Counted from the stretch's first letter, positions 1-8,265 are shown. The stretch: DNA of 40,182 nt from Dehalococcoidia bacterium (GCA_029936935.1 JAPYRQ010000009.1:1-40182); one strand, 5' to 3'. The notes: generated by a model not told the origin, from the sequence alone. Made by a program: numbers and translations.

Positions 1-561
<561 letters not shown>

Positions 562-1635
562 ATGGCTAAAATCGTCTTAGGCCTCGGTACGTCCCACAGC
601 CCAATGCTGGCACAGCCGCCAGAGCTATGGGCAGTGCATGGTGAGAACGATGCACGCAACAAAGAATTGGTCTTCCCACCGGAAGGACTCGTCTACTCCT
701 ATGAAGAGGCTCTTGAGCGAGCGGATCCCGGTATTGCCAAGCAGGTCAACGTAGAGCACTTCACCAAGCAACACGCCAACCTGACCAAAGCCATTGATGA
801 GATGGCAAAGAGCCTGGCAGATGCCAAGCCGGACGCCGTCATCATCATCAGCGATGACCAGGATGAAGTCATGTTTGAAGACAACATGCCTATGTTCTCC
901 ATCTACTGGGGCGATACCATGCCCCTCATCGCTCGCATACCCCCGGACACCGCGCCTGCTCCCATCAAAGCAATGGCATGGGGCTACGGCGATGTGTCTA
1001 TGGACGTGCCCGTGAACGCGGAGCTAGGCCGACACATCATTGAGCACATGATCGACAACGAGTTCGATGTGTCCCATTCCAAGTACCTGCGTGAAGAGGT
1101 CGGGGGCACCATCGCCCGTCGATATCCCACACCGGACGGCGAATCCGATTACACACGGGTAACAGAACCTAAAAAGGGCGCCATGCCCCACGGGTTCAGC
1201 TTTGTAGTGAAGCGATTGATGAACAACAAGCCCATGCCCATCGTTCCCATCTCCCTGAACACCTGCTACCCGCCCAACCAGCCGTCTCCCAAGCGCAGCT
1301 TCGCCTTCGGTCAACAGATCCGCAGGGCGGTAGAGTCCTGGGCCACGGACGCGCGCGTAGCGGTCATTGCTTCCGGCGGGTTGAGCCACTTCGTCGTTGA
1401 CGAGGAACTGGACCGTGCAGCGTTGAAGGCAATGGTGGAGAACGATGGTGAAGCGCTGGCCAACCTCCCCAAGCATCGCCTGAACTCAGCAGCATCGGAG
1501 ACCCGCAACTGGGTAGCTGCAGCAGGCGCATCGGAGCACCTGAAAGCAGAGATTCTGGCCTATGAACCTGTCTATCGCACACCTGCCGGCACCGGCGGTG
1601 GCTGGGGCATGGTTCGCTGGAACGGCAGCAAGTAG
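562..1635 (+). CDS. LigB-type (class III) extradiol ring-cleavage dioxygenase, paralog 1
   Basis: This is a 357-aa member of the LigB superfamily, whose members open catecholic rings next to the diol using Fe(II) and O2. Recognised features are His12 in GTSHSPML, aligning with LigB His12; His276 in GGLSHF, aligning with the catalytic His195; and Glu313 in ASETRNW, aligning with Glu242. The second ligand position (LigB His61) appears as Gln100 in SDDQDE. No LigA-type small subunit lies nearby. The ATG at 562 was chosen over the GTG at 490 because GGGGAGGG sits just upstream and the family starts with the beta strand MAKIVLG. A perfect terminator follows. The substrate is not known; a gallate-, protocatechuate- or DODA-like catechol is plausible from the LigJ and aldolase neighbours. 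Confidence 0.88.
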   Translation: MAKIVLGLGTSHSPMLAQPPELWAVHGENDARNKELVFPPEGLVYSYEEALERADPGIAKQVNVEHFTKQHANLTKAIDEMAKSLADAKPDAVIIISDDQDEVMFEDNMPMFSIYWGDTMPLIARIPPDTAPAPIKAMAWGYGDVSMDVPVNAELGRHIIEHMIDNEFDVSHSKYLREEVGGTIARRYPTPDGESDYTRVTEPKKGAMPHGFSFVVKRLMNNKPMPIVPISLNTCYPPNQPSPKRSFAFGQQIRRAVESWATDARVAVIASGGLSHFVVDEELDRAALKAMVENDGEALANLPKHRLNSAASETRNWVAAAGASEHLKAEILAYEPVYRTPAGTGGGWGMVRWNGSK

Positions 1636-1662
1636 CCCACCAGCAACACTCCTGATACGGAT

Positions 1663-1698
1663 AAAGAAGGGGCGTACGCATACGTACGCCCCTTCTTT
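1663..1698. terminator. strong bidirectional intrinsic terminator
   Basis: A perfect 16-bp stem, AAAGAAGGGGCGTACG with its complement, closes on a CATA loop. It ends in TTCTTTTA on the plus strand and has an A-rich 5' side, so it could act in both directions. It lies 28 nt after the first LigB stop codon. Confidence 0.9.
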
Positions 1699-1767
1699 TA
1701 TTGCCCAAGACCACAGGACTCGTTATGCATCCTATGCAACCAGCCACTTTCACAGCGCGCACAAGAC

Positions 1768-1796
1768 TTGACACCAGCTATCTCCGCTACGATACT
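1768..1796 (+). promoter_or_regulatory. sigma70-like promoter for the first LigJ-like gene
   Basis: A consensus -35 TTGACA (1768-1773) is followed after 17 nt by GATACT (1791-1796). It lies about 120 nt upstream of the hydratase-like gene and just downstream of a terminator, so a separate transcript with a roughly 110-nt 5' UTR is likely. No clear structure is seen in that UTR. Confidence 0.6.
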
Positions 1797-1915
1797 AACC
1801 GCAATTTCAGCCGTGTGGCGTTATTCGTGTCGCGTAGTATTCGTATAGGGAATCGTGACTGGATAGTGACCCCAAAGGCTGTAAGGCAAATACACACGGA
1901 GAGGGAGAACTACCT

Positions 1916-2911
1916 ATGGCTATCGTAGATATTCACGGTCACCTCAACAGCCCCCCGGAGCTTATGGCCTTCAAGTCCGGCCTGCTCTCAAGCCGAATCC
2001 ACAGAGGGCGCAGCGTCCTCAAGTTGTCTGATGAGCGGTTGAAGCCCATCGTAGACAACCACATCAAGAAGTTGGACGAAGTGGGCACGGACATCCAGTT
2101 CCTTTCCCCACGACCTTTCCAGCTCATGCACTCTGATCCGCTTTTCAGCATCGTCGATGACTTCTGCAAGGCCAACAATGACGCCATCAAGCAGTCCATT
2201 GACTACTATCCGGATCGCTATCGCGGCGTCTGCGGACTTCCCCAGGTATGGGGCCAGCCCGTCAACATCGTATTCGATGAGATGGAGCGCTGCATCAAGG
2301 AGTTGGGATTCGTCGGCATCATGATTGATCCGGACCCCTCAGAGGGCCTGGACGTCAACATGCCTCCCATGGGCGACGAGTACTGGTATCCGCTGTACGA
2401 GAAGATGATTGAGTTGGACGTACCCGCTCTCATCCACACCGCCACCTGCCGAAACAACCGTGAGACCTACTCCAACCACTTCATCACGGAAGAGGGCATT
2501 GGCATCATGTCCCTGATGGATCGAAAGACCCTGGATACCTTCCCGGACCTGAAGATCATCATGTGCCACGGCGGCGGCTCCGTCCCTTACCAGATCGGCC
2601 GATGGCGAGCACATCGCTGGCGCTCCAAGAACGTGGAGACGTTCGATGATTCATTGAAGAAGCTCTACTTTGACGCCGTGCTCTACAACAAGGAGGGCCT
2701 GGACCTCCTGTTCCAGATCGTGGGCACGGACCGTTGCATGTTCGGCACAGAGAACCCTGGCTCCGGTTCCAGCCAGCACCCGGACACCGGCGTATGGCTT
2801 GATGACCTGAAGCCCGTGATTGAGTCCATTGACTGGCTCTCAGACAAAGACAAGAAGAATGTGTTTGAAGATACAGCCAAGAAGGCATTCCCCCGCTTCT
2901 CCATAAGCTAA
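1916..2911 (+). CDS. LigJ-like amidohydrolase-superfamily protein, divergent copy
   Basis: This is a 331-aa COG2159/PF04909 TIM-barrel metalloenzyme. It shows the HxH metal motif (His7, His9), a third His at 174 (PALIHTA), His218 in MCHGGGSVP, and Glu279 in FGTENPGSG. The set His, His, His, Glu matches the zinc site known for 4-oxalomesaconate hydratase LigJ (H6, H8, H178, E282), not the Asp-ending ACMSD decarboxylases. LigJ hydrates a meta-cleavage product in the protocatechuate 4,5-pathway. This copy differs from the two downstream LigJ-like genes around the Glu (TENPGSGSS versus SEMIGAV), so its substrate may differ. GGAGAGGGAG precedes the ATG. It sits between two LigB genes. Confidence 0.8.
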   Translation: MAIVDIHGHLNSPPELMAFKSGLLSSRIHRGRSVLKLSDERLKPIVDNHIKKLDEVGTDIQFLSPRPFQLMHSDPLFSIVDDFCKANNDAIKQSIDYYPDRYRGVCGLPQVWGQPVNIVFDEMERCIKELGFVGIMIDPDPSEGLDVNMPPMGDEYWYPLYEKMIELDVPALIHTATCRNNRETYSNHFITEEGIGIMSLMDRKTLDTFPDLKIIMCHGGGSVPYQIGRWRAHRWRSKNVETFDDSLKKLYFDAVLYNKEGLDLLFQIVGTDRCMFGTENPGSGSSQHPDTGVWLDDLKPVIESIDWLSDKDKKNVFEDTAKKAFPRFSIS

Positions 2912-2923
2912 TAAGTGAATGAG

Positions 2924-2963
2924 GTCGCTCAGAGTGGACTAGTCTGCTCTGGGCGACTATAAT
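2924..2963 (+). promoter_or_regulatory. nested inverted repeat overlapping a promoter of the second LigB gene
   Basis: The arms GTCGCTCAGAG (2924-2934) and CTCTGGGCGAC (2947-2957) form an 11-bp stem with one G-T pair. Inside lies the perfect palindrome GACTAGTC (2937-2944). A -35-like TGGACT (2935-2940) and a perfect -10 TATAAT (2958-2963) are 17 nt apart, so the repeat covers the -35 and spacer. No T-run follows, so an operator is more likely than a terminator. Confidence 0.6.
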
Positions 2964-3023
2964 CCTGCATCAAGAGTTGATCAGGGGGGTGGATACGTCC
3001 ACCAAGAAGAAGGAGGAGATAAC

Positions 3024-4094
3024 ATGGCAGAAATTGGATTGGGTATTGGGACTTCCCATAGCCCTATGCTGATGCAGCCCGCAGAGTTGTGGGCAAACCA
3101 CGCGCTGAATGACCAGCGCAACAAGGAACTCTGCTTTGCTCCCTCAGGCGAGGTTCTCAGCTTTGAGGAAGCCCTTGAGCGAGCCAACCCCAAGATTGCA
3201 GACCTCAACCAGTACGAGATCCACAAGAAGCAGAAGGAAAACACGGACGCAGCAATCCTGCAGCTTGCTGAGACGTACAAGAACTTCAAGCCTGACATCG
3301 CAGTCATTGTCGGCGACGACCAGGACGAGATGATGTTTGAAGACAACATGCCCGCGTTCTTGGTCTACTGGGGCGAATCCATCAAGTACTACCCCCGTAA
3401 GCCCGCGCCGGATGCCTCTGATGCAGCCAAGGCTTCAGCAGCTGGCTATCCGCAGACTGAGTTGGAGATTCCAGTAGTCTCAGACCTGGGTCGCCACATC
3501 ATTGAGTACATGATTGACCATGAGTTTGACGTTGCCCATTCCAAGTACCTCCGGGAGAACCCCGGTGGCACCGTTGGTCACCGTTATCCTTCAGCAAACG
3601 GCGAGATTGAGACCACGCGAGTGACCGCACCTCGACCGTTCGGTCTTCCTCATGCATGGAGCTTCCTTGTGAAGCGCGTCATGCAGGAGAACCTCATTCC
3701 CATCGTTCCCATCTGGCAGAACACCTGCTATCCCCCCAACCAGCCCTCAGCCAAGCGCTGCTTTGACTTCGGTCGGACGCTGCGTGGTGCAATTGAGTCC
3801 TGGGGCGGCGGCAAGGGTACCAAGGTAGCTGTCATGACCTCCGGTGGCCTCAGCCACTTCACCGTGGACGAGGAGTTGGACCGCACAGCCATCAAGGGCA
3901 TGGTGGACAACGACCCTGAGATTCTACAGAACCTTCCCCGCCATCGGCTGCACTCAGCAGCTTCTGAGACCCTGAACTGGGTCACCATCGCAGGAGCCCT
4001 GGAGCACTTGAAGGCAGAGAAAGTCGGTTACGAGCCTGTCTATCGCACCAACGCCGGCAGTGGCGGCGGCTGGGGCATGGTTCAGTGGACGTAA
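3024..4094 (+). CDS. LigB-type (class III) extradiol ring-cleavage dioxygenase, paralog 2
   Basis: This 356-aa protein is collinear with the 562-1635 gene over its full length. It shares GTSHSPML (His12), GDDQDE with Gln at the LigB His61 position, HSKYLRE, NTCYPPNQPS, GGLSHF (catalytic His) and SAASET (ligand Glu). The reaction predicted for the family is meta-cleavage of a catechol by Fe(II) and O2. The start follows AAGGAGGAG 7 nt upstream. The first copy has ISLNTCYPP where this one has IWQNTCYPP, and the lid regions differ, which suggests different substrates. It is probably monocistronic: its own promoter lies upstream and a terminator downstream. Confidence 0.88.
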   Translation: MAEIGLGIGTSHSPMLMQPAELWANHALNDQRNKELCFAPSGEVLSFEEALERANPKIADLNQYEIHKKQKENTDAAILQLAETYKNFKPDIAVIVGDDQDEMMFEDNMPAFLVYWGESIKYYPRKPAPDASDAAKASAAGYPQTELEIPVVSDLGRHIIEYMIDHEFDVAHSKYLRENPGGTVGHRYPSANGEIETTRVTAPRPFGLPHAWSFLVKRVMQENLIPIVPIWQNTCYPPNQPSAKRCFDFGRTLRGAIESWGGGKGTKVAVMTSGGLSHFTVDEELDRTAIKGMVDNDPEILQNLPRHRLHSAASETLNWVTIAGALEHLKAEKVGYEPVYRTNAGSGGGWGMVQWT

Positions 4095-4117
4095 TCACTT
4101 CCTAACGGAATGTGGAA

Positions 4118-4148
4118 ACAGCCCTGCCAACTGGCGGGGCTGTTTTTT
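4118..4148 (+). terminator. intrinsic terminator after the second LigB gene
   Basis: The stem ACAGCCC (4118-4124) with GGGCTGT (4137-4143), containing an inner CC/GG pair, is followed directly by TTTTTT. It lies 23 nt after the stop. Confidence 0.88.
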
Positions 4149-4253
4149 GTTTCGCAATGGAGCATCAAACGTGTACACTATGCTCAATTAACCGCATGTT
4201 CGTCTGCTGCAGGGGAGGCGTGCAACAACGCCGATGTTAGGAGATGCGCCACC

Positions 4254-5522
4254 ATGCTGAGCAAAGTAGATAATGATCTTCTCACCCAGACCGATAGAGG
4301 TACCCCTATGGGTGAGTACCTCCGTAGGTACTGGCACCCCGTCATGCTTGCAGAAGAAGTTCCAGAACCCGATTGCCCGCCCAAGCGTGTCCGCATTCTC
4401 GGCGAAGACCTTGTTGGGTATCGTGATACCAACGGCGACATCGGCCTCATCGATAACTACTGCCCCCACCGTCGCGCCAGCATGTTCTTCGCTCGCAACG
4501 AAGAGTGTGGCCTACGGTGCGTCTATCACGGTTGGAAGTTTGATAAAGACGGCAACTGTGTGGATATGCCCTCTGAGCCCGCTGAAAGCAACTTCAAAGA
4601 CAAAGTACGCATCACCGCATACCCAGCACGGGAGTACGGCGGCCTGATTTGGGCCTACCTGGGGCCGCTGGAACTAATGCCCAACCTGCCAGAGCTTGAG
4701 TGGGCTCGCGTTCCCGCAGACCAGCGCATCCTCTCCAAACGACTTCAACTATCCAACTACTCGCAGGCAGTGGAGGGCGGCATTGATTCAAGCCACGTCT
4801 CCTTCCTCCACTCCATCCTGGAGCAGGACAAGCAGGACGACCTGGCAGCCAGCGGCGTCACGCTGCAGGAGTTCATGACGGCAGACAAGTCGCCACGCTT
4901 CTTCGTGAAGGACGCGGATCCCGGATTGCTCATCGCAGCACGGCGGAACGCGGGGGAAGAGAACTACTACTGGCGCATCACCCAGTTCCTGCTGCCTTAC
5001 TTCACCATGATTCCCGGTACTCCCGGCTATCCGATAGGCGGCCATTGCTGGGTACCCATCGACGATGAGAACTGCTACAACTACAGCGTCACCTGGCACC
5101 CCAGCCGGGCATTCACAGAGGATGAGTTGAAGTTTCACCTGTCCGGACTTGGCATCCATGCCGATGTCGACGATAAATACGTGCCGCTGCGCAACAAGAG
5201 CAACGACTACGTTATGGATCGCGACATTCAGCGAACCACGACCTTCTCCGGCATCCGCGGCATTGGTGAGCAGGACATGGCTGTGCAGGAGAGCATGGGA
5301 GCCATCGTTGAGCGCCCACGCGAGCACCTTGGCAGCAGCGACGCGGCGGTCATCGCGATGCGACGTCGCCTCATCCGCGAGGCCAGGAACCTGGAAGAGG
5401 GCATTGAGCCCTTTGCTCCCAGCCACAGTGATGCCTACAAGGTGCGTTCAGCGGCAGTGGTGCTGGCCCGGGACATTCCCTTCCATGAGGGTGCTCAGGA
5501 AGAACTGAAGTCCATGCCCTAA
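4254..5522 (+). CDS. Rieske non-haem iron oxygenase alpha subunit, paralog 1
   Basis: This is a 422-aa aromatic-ring oxygenase or O-demethylase of the phthalate/vanillate monooxygenase-like group. The N-terminal Rieske domain binds 2Fe-2S through Cys70-x-His72 (CPHRR) and Cys89-x2-His92 (CVYHGW). The catalytic domain has GGIDSSHVSFLH, containing the bridging Asp and two His of the 2-His-1-carboxylate site. The third ligand Asp is in GEQDMAVQESMG, followed by EHLGSSDAA. The ATG at 4254 was chosen over 4110 because TAGGAGAT lies 8 nt upstream and all three paralogs begin MLxxxxNxLL; the 48-residue extension has no homologous look. No reductase or ferredoxin gene is near. The substrate is unknown. 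Confidence 0.92.
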   Translation: MLSKVDNDLLTQTDRGTPMGEYLRRYWHPVMLAEEVPEPDCPPKRVRILGEDLVGYRDTNGDIGLIDNYCPHRRASMFFARNEECGLRCVYHGWKFDKDGNCVDMPSEPAESNFKDKVRITAYPAREYGGLIWAYLGPLELMPNLPELEWARVPADQRILSKRLQLSNYSQAVEGGIDSSHVSFLHSILEQDKQDDLAASGVTLQEFMTADKSPRFFVKDADPGLLIAARRNAGEENYYWRITQFLLPYFTMIPGTPGYPIGGHCWVPIDDENCYNYSVTWHPSRAFTEDELKFHLSGLGIHADVDDKYVPLRNKSNDYVMDRDIQRTTTFSGIRGIGEQDMAVQESMGAIVERPREHLGSSDAAVIAMRRRLIREARNLEEGIEPFAPSHSDAYKVRSAAVVLARDIPFHEGAQEELKSMP

Positions 5523-5610
5523 GGCACTGCTTGCACTACCAATTTACGGAGTAGTCACGTCGCACCCCGATTGATTGGGGTGTCCAGAATGCCAACGCTA
5601 AGAACATACC

Positions 5611-5636
5611 GGGATTCCGGCCTTCGCCGGAATGAC
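5611..5636. repeat. REP-like extragenic palindrome
   Basis: ATTCCGGC CTTC GCCGGAAT is a perfect 8-bp stem with a CTTC loop, flanked by GGG and GACG. This motif resembles widespread dispersed intergenic palindromes of the GGATTCCGGCxxxxGCCGGAATGACG type. Only this copy was noticed in the window. Confidence 0.6.
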
Positions 5637-5681
5637 GTATACGAAATAGATACACCACTCGATTTCATCGCCATGACCTTA

Positions 5682-5724
5682 GGAACGTAGCTACTAGCTA
5701 CCTCCGGTGGGTAGCTAGCGTTCC
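5682..5724. repeat. imperfect inverted repeat with alternative pairings
   Basis: GGAACGTAGCTAC (5682-5694) pairs with GTAGCTAGCGTTCC (5711-5724) with one bulged C. The left side contains a second TAGCTACC (5695-5702) that can pair instead with GGTAGCTA (5710-5717). The two foldings exclude each other. It lies 55 nt before the RraA-like gene and could be a binding site or an RNA switch-like element. Confidence 0.45.
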
Positions 5725-5745
5725 GTGCCCCAAGGCGTTACACTA

Positions 5746-5772
5746 ACCCCCGAATCTTTGGCATTTGGGGGT
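5746..5772 (+). promoter_or_regulatory. hairpin overlapping the ribosome-binding site of the RraA-like gene
   Basis: ACCCCC (5746-5751) can pair with GGGGGT (5767-5772). The GGGGG is the only Shine-Dalgarno-like sequence for the ATG at 5779. Pairing would hide the ribosome-binding site, so translation could be conditional. This is inference from the sequence only. Confidence 0.4.
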
Positions 5773-5778
5773 ATTCCT

Positions 5779-6453
5779 ATGGCAACAAAAGAGACAAGCC
5801 AAGACCCGTTGGTAGCCAGACTCTCCAAGGTGGACGCTTGCGCAGCGTCTGACGCCCTGGACCGCCTGGGACTGAAGGGATCAATCATCGGCATCAAGCC
5901 ACTGACGGTCACTACCAAGATTGTTGGTCGGGTGGTCACCACCCGAATGAAGGCCTTCGGTGGTGAGAAGTCCACACGACACCTGGGCGCAGCAGCCATC
6001 GAGGCATCCAAGCCCGGCGATGTCATCGTCATCGATCACCGTGGTCGGTTGGATTGCGCCGCATGGGGAGGCATCCTCTCCAACGGCGCAAAGGTCAAAG
6101 GCGTGGCCGGCGTCATCGTCGATGGCGCAGTACGCGATGTTGACGAGAGTCGGGAGTTGGGCCTGCCGGTCTTTGGCCGCGCTGGAGTCCAGGTGACCGC
6201 TCGAACACGGATCATCGAGGAGTCCTGCAACGAGCCTATTGAGATGTGTGGTGTCTGGGTACACCCCGGAGACCTGGTCATAGCTGATAGCAGCGGCGTG
6301 GTATTCATCTCCAAAGAGCATGAGGATGAAGCCGTGTCTGCAGCAGAGGACATCGCCAACCGAGAAGCGTTGATGACCAAAGATGTACTGTCCGGTAAGC
6401 CTATCAGTGAAGTGATGGGTTCAAATTATGAAAGTATGTTGGAGAGGAAGTAA
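5779..6453 (+). CDS. RraA family protein, 4-carboxy-4-hydroxy-2-oxoadipate (CHA/HMG) aldolase-like, copy 1
   Basis: This 224-aa protein has the RraA/demethylmenaquinone methyltransferase-like fold used by class II CHA/HMG aldolases. Those enzymes split the last acid of the protocatechuate/gallate 4,5-cleavage pathway into pyruvate and oxaloacetate. The diagnostic block GVIVDGAVRDVDE carries the Arg-Asp pair used for substrate and Mg binding in the aldolases. DALDRLG and GDVIVIDHRG are also typical. ATG 5779 was chosen over the in-frame GTG at 5725 because the fold starts after it and GGGGG lies 7 nt upstream. The next RraA-like gene starts 2 nt after its stop, so the two are translationally coupled and may form a mixed oligomer. 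RNase E inhibitor activity (RraA proper) is less likely in this context. Confidence 0.78.
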   Translation: MATKETSQDPLVARLSKVDACAASDALDRLGLKGSIIGIKPLTVTTKIVGRVVTTRMKAFGGEKSTRHLGAAAIEASKPGDVIVIDHRGRLDCAAWGGILSNGAKVKGVAGVIVDGAVRDVDESRELGLPVFGRAGVQVTARTRIIEESCNEPIEMCGVWVHPGDLVIADSSGVVFISKEHEDEAVSAAEDIANREALMTKDVLSGKPISEVMGSNYESMLERK

Positions 6454-6455
6454 CA

Positions 6456-7112
6456 ATGGAAAAACTGGTAGAGGACCTTCTAAATCTTGGCACCACCACG
6501 GTGAGTGATGCCTGTGACAGGCTGGGAATCAACGCCCAGGCCGTCGGCATCATGCCCCTGGACCGCAACTTCACGCTTGGTGGCCGAGCGTTCACCGTGA
6601 AGACCATCCCGTCCAAGAACGTGAACCCGGGCAACGTCGGCGACTACATCGACGAGGTCAAAGAGGGCCAGGTAGTGGTTCTGGACAACGAGGGCAAGCC
6701 TAACGCCACCGTATGGGGCGACATTCTGACCATCATGTCCCATAGGAACAAGCTGGCCGGCACGGTTATCCACGGGGTCTGCCGTGATGCAGCCCGCAGC
6801 CTGGAGCTGGGCTATCCCATCTTCAGTCGTGGCAACACCATGCGCACCGGCAAGGACCGCGTTGAGTGCGTGGCTATCAATGAGCAGTGCTCCCTGGGAG
6901 AAGTCCACGTTAGCCCCAACGATGTACTCGTTGGTGATGCCGACGGCATTGTTGTCATCCCCAGTGATCGAGCTGAAGAGGTCTTGAAGATCGGCAAGCA
7001 GATCGAGGCTGCCGAGGACAACATCCGAGCAGAGATCGCCAAGGGTTCAAGGCTTGATGAAGCACGGGAGAAGTTCAAGTATCACGCCCTTCAGACCCGC
7101 GACGAGAAGTAA
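6456..7112 (+). CDS. RraA family protein, CHA/HMG aldolase-like, copy 2
   Basis: This 218-aa paralog of the preceding gene shares TTTVSDACDRLG, EGQVVVLDNEG, GTVIHGVCRDAA (retaining the Arg-Asp pair) and LVGDADGIVVIP. The two are clearly divergent and not a recent copy. GGAGAGGAAG overlaps the end of the upstream gene and the ATG is only 2 nt after its stop, so the pair is one operon. The C-terminus has a charged helix (AEEVLKIGKQIEAAEDN) common in RraA-type aldolases. A role in the final aldol cleavage of a ring-cleavage pathway is inferred. The identity of the 2-oxo acid is open. Confidence 0.76.
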   Translation: MEKLVEDLLNLGTTTVSDACDRLGINAQAVGIMPLDRNFTLGGRAFTVKTIPSKNVNPGNVGDYIDEVKEGQVVVLDNEGKPNATVWGDILTIMSHRNKLAGTVIHGVCRDAARSLELGYPIFSRGNTMRTGKDRVECVAINEQCSLGEVHVSPNDVLVGDADGIVVIPSDRAEEVLKIGKQIEAAEDNIRAEIAKGSRLDEAREKFKYHALQTRDEK

Positions 7113-7140
7113 GCAACCATCTGGTTAAACCAGCAAGTGC

Positions 7141-7180
7141 AGTACCCCGCTCGTATATGCGAGTGGGGTACTCTCGTTTT
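7141..7180 (+). terminator. intrinsic terminator after the RraA-like pair
   Basis: AGTACCCCGCTCG (7141-7153) pairs with CGAGTGGGGTACT (7160-7172), 13 bp with one G-T pair and a short loop. CTCGTTTT follows. It lies 28 nt after the stop and upstream of the SLOG-like gene. Confidence 0.8.
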
Positions 7181-7219
7181 ATGATGGCATATCACCCACA
7201 AAACCCTCGGAGGAAGTAC

Positions 7220-7852
7220 ATGGCAACCGAATCAACCGCCCCCGGAGACATCTTCCCTAAAATGACCGTCGGCGTCATGGGTTCCGCCGGGGGGCACCTC
7301 CCCCCGGAAATCCGCAAGCTGGTCTATACGTTGGGCCAGGCCATTGCGGAAAAGGGCTGTGTGCTGGTGACCGGTGCGTGCCCAGGCTATCCCCAGGAAG
7401 CGGTGAAGGGTGCAAAATCAAAGGGTGGTGTGGTCGTGGGCGTGTCTCCCGCTCTGAACATAGAAGAACACATCCTCAAGTACAACTCCCCCACCAAAGG
7501 GTATGACGCCATCATCTACACGGGTAGCGGCCTCATGGGCAGAGAGATTGAGAACATCCGCAGTTGCGATGTGGTGGTCTTTGTCGGCGGGCGCTCAGGC
7601 ACCCTTGGCGAGTTTGCCATCGCCTACGACGAGGGTAAGGTCATCGGTGTCCTGGAGGGCACAGGAGGCATTACCAGCCATCTGAGGACCATTATTGAGA
7701 TGATCAACAAAGAAGCCGGCGGGGTCGTGTGCTATGACAACGACCCCCTCCAGCTGCTGGCGACGCTTGAGCGAACGTATATGGAGCTGATCTTCCCCAA
7801 GTACCTCAAAGCCATGGAAGGCCATGACCCTGACGGTTCCCTGGACGATTAG
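7220..7852 (+). CDS. SLOG superfamily (LOG/TIGR00725-like) nucleotide-binding protein
   Basis: This 210-aa Rossmann-like protein has GVMGSAGG at the N-terminus, VLVTGACPGYPQEAV, and VVFVGGRSGTLGEF. The last matches the GGxGTxxE motif of LOG phosphoribohydrolases and related lysine-decarboxylase-like proteins. The family hydrolyses or binds nucleotide derivatives, but most bacterial members of this subgroup have no known substrate. ATG 7220 was chosen over 7157 because CGGAGGAAG lies 5 nt upstream. Its stop codon overlaps that of the convergent VOC gene (TTAG at 7849-7852). Its placement in a catabolic island suggests a ligand-sensing or salvage role, but that is a guess. Confidence 0.75.
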   Translation: MATESTAPGDIFPKMTVGVMGSAGGHLPPEIRKLVYTLGQAIAEKGCVLVTGACPGYPQEAVKGAKSKGGVVVGVSPALNIEEHILKYNSPTKGYDAIIYTGSGLMGREIENIRSCDVVVFVGGRSGTLGEFAIAYDEGKVIGVLEGTGGITSHLRTIIEMINKEAGGVVCYDNDPLQLLATLERTYMELIFPKYLKAMEGHDPDGSLDD

Positions 7853-8265
7853 TCTTTAGACGCGCCCGCCCAGCCGGTCTCTGAGAGGTCTACGGTTATC
7901 CCGTCGGGTCCGGTGAACTTCACCTCTACGTTGCCCGTGCGAGCGTGGGCGTTGGCATCGGTGATGGCGCTCTGCTTCTTTGTCGCGCCTGCGCCGAGGA
8001 TCTGTTCCTGAGCCTGGTCCATCTCTTCCACCATGAAGCCGAAGTGGTGGAGTCCGGTGTGCCTCGCTTTGCCTTCAGTGTTGGCAGCGTCATCGTTCTT
8101 GAACTTGAGGACAGCAAGGTTGATGTAGCCGTCAGTGAGGTAGTACCCCTCCGCAGCAACAGAGTTGACCTTGCCTGCTATTTCCAGCCCCAGGCCTTCC
8201 ACATAGAACTTGGCCGTTGCTTCCGGGTCCTGTGTTGCGATTGCTACGTGCTTGATCCTTGCCAT
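7849..8265 (-). CDS. VOC superfamily (glyoxalase/dioxygenase-like) protein, copy 1
   Basis: This is a 138-aa single vicinal-oxygen-chelate module, one pair of beta-alpha-beta-beta-beta units. The N-terminal IKHVAIATQDPEATAKFY and TGLHHFGFMVEEMD contribute the usual metal-side His residues. The C-terminal strand reads GPDGITVDLSE, with Asp where many glyoxalases have Glu. GGAGGAAG precedes the ATG. It is 30 nt downstream of a close paralog on the same strand, so the two are probably co-transcribed. The family includes isomerases, epimerases and ring-cleaving dioxygenases. A single module of this size cannot be assigned to a substrate. Confidence 0.85.
   Translation of the reverse strand: MARIKHVAIATQDPEATAKFYVEGLGLEIAGKVNSVAAEGYYLTDGYINLAVLKFKNDDAANTEGKARHTGLHHFGFMVEEMDQAQEQILGAGATKKQSAITDANAHARTGNVEVKFTGPDGITVDLSETGWAGASKD

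Larger units (their letters stand above)
5523..5778 (+). other. intergenic region before the RraA-like pair, rich in inverted repeats
   Basis: No gene is seen. From left to right the region holds: a CACCCC/GGGGTG hairpin (5563-5582) without a T-run; a REP-like palindrome (5611-5636); a long imperfect inverted repeat (5682-5724); and an ACCCCC/GGGGGT hairpin (5746-5772) reaching the ribosome-binding site. The last three are listed separately. No good promoter was found. Confidence 0.6.

Noticed and set aside
4110-4253. 48-residue N-terminal extension of Rieske paralog 1
   Set aside because: It overlaps the terminator of the previous gene, has no Shine-Dalgarno, and the other two Rieske genes start at the MLxxxxN position.
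5563-5582. CACCCC/GGGGTG hairpin considered as terminator of Rieske paralog 1
   Set aside because: No T-run follows and the loop is 8 nt; kept only as a note in the intergenic entry.
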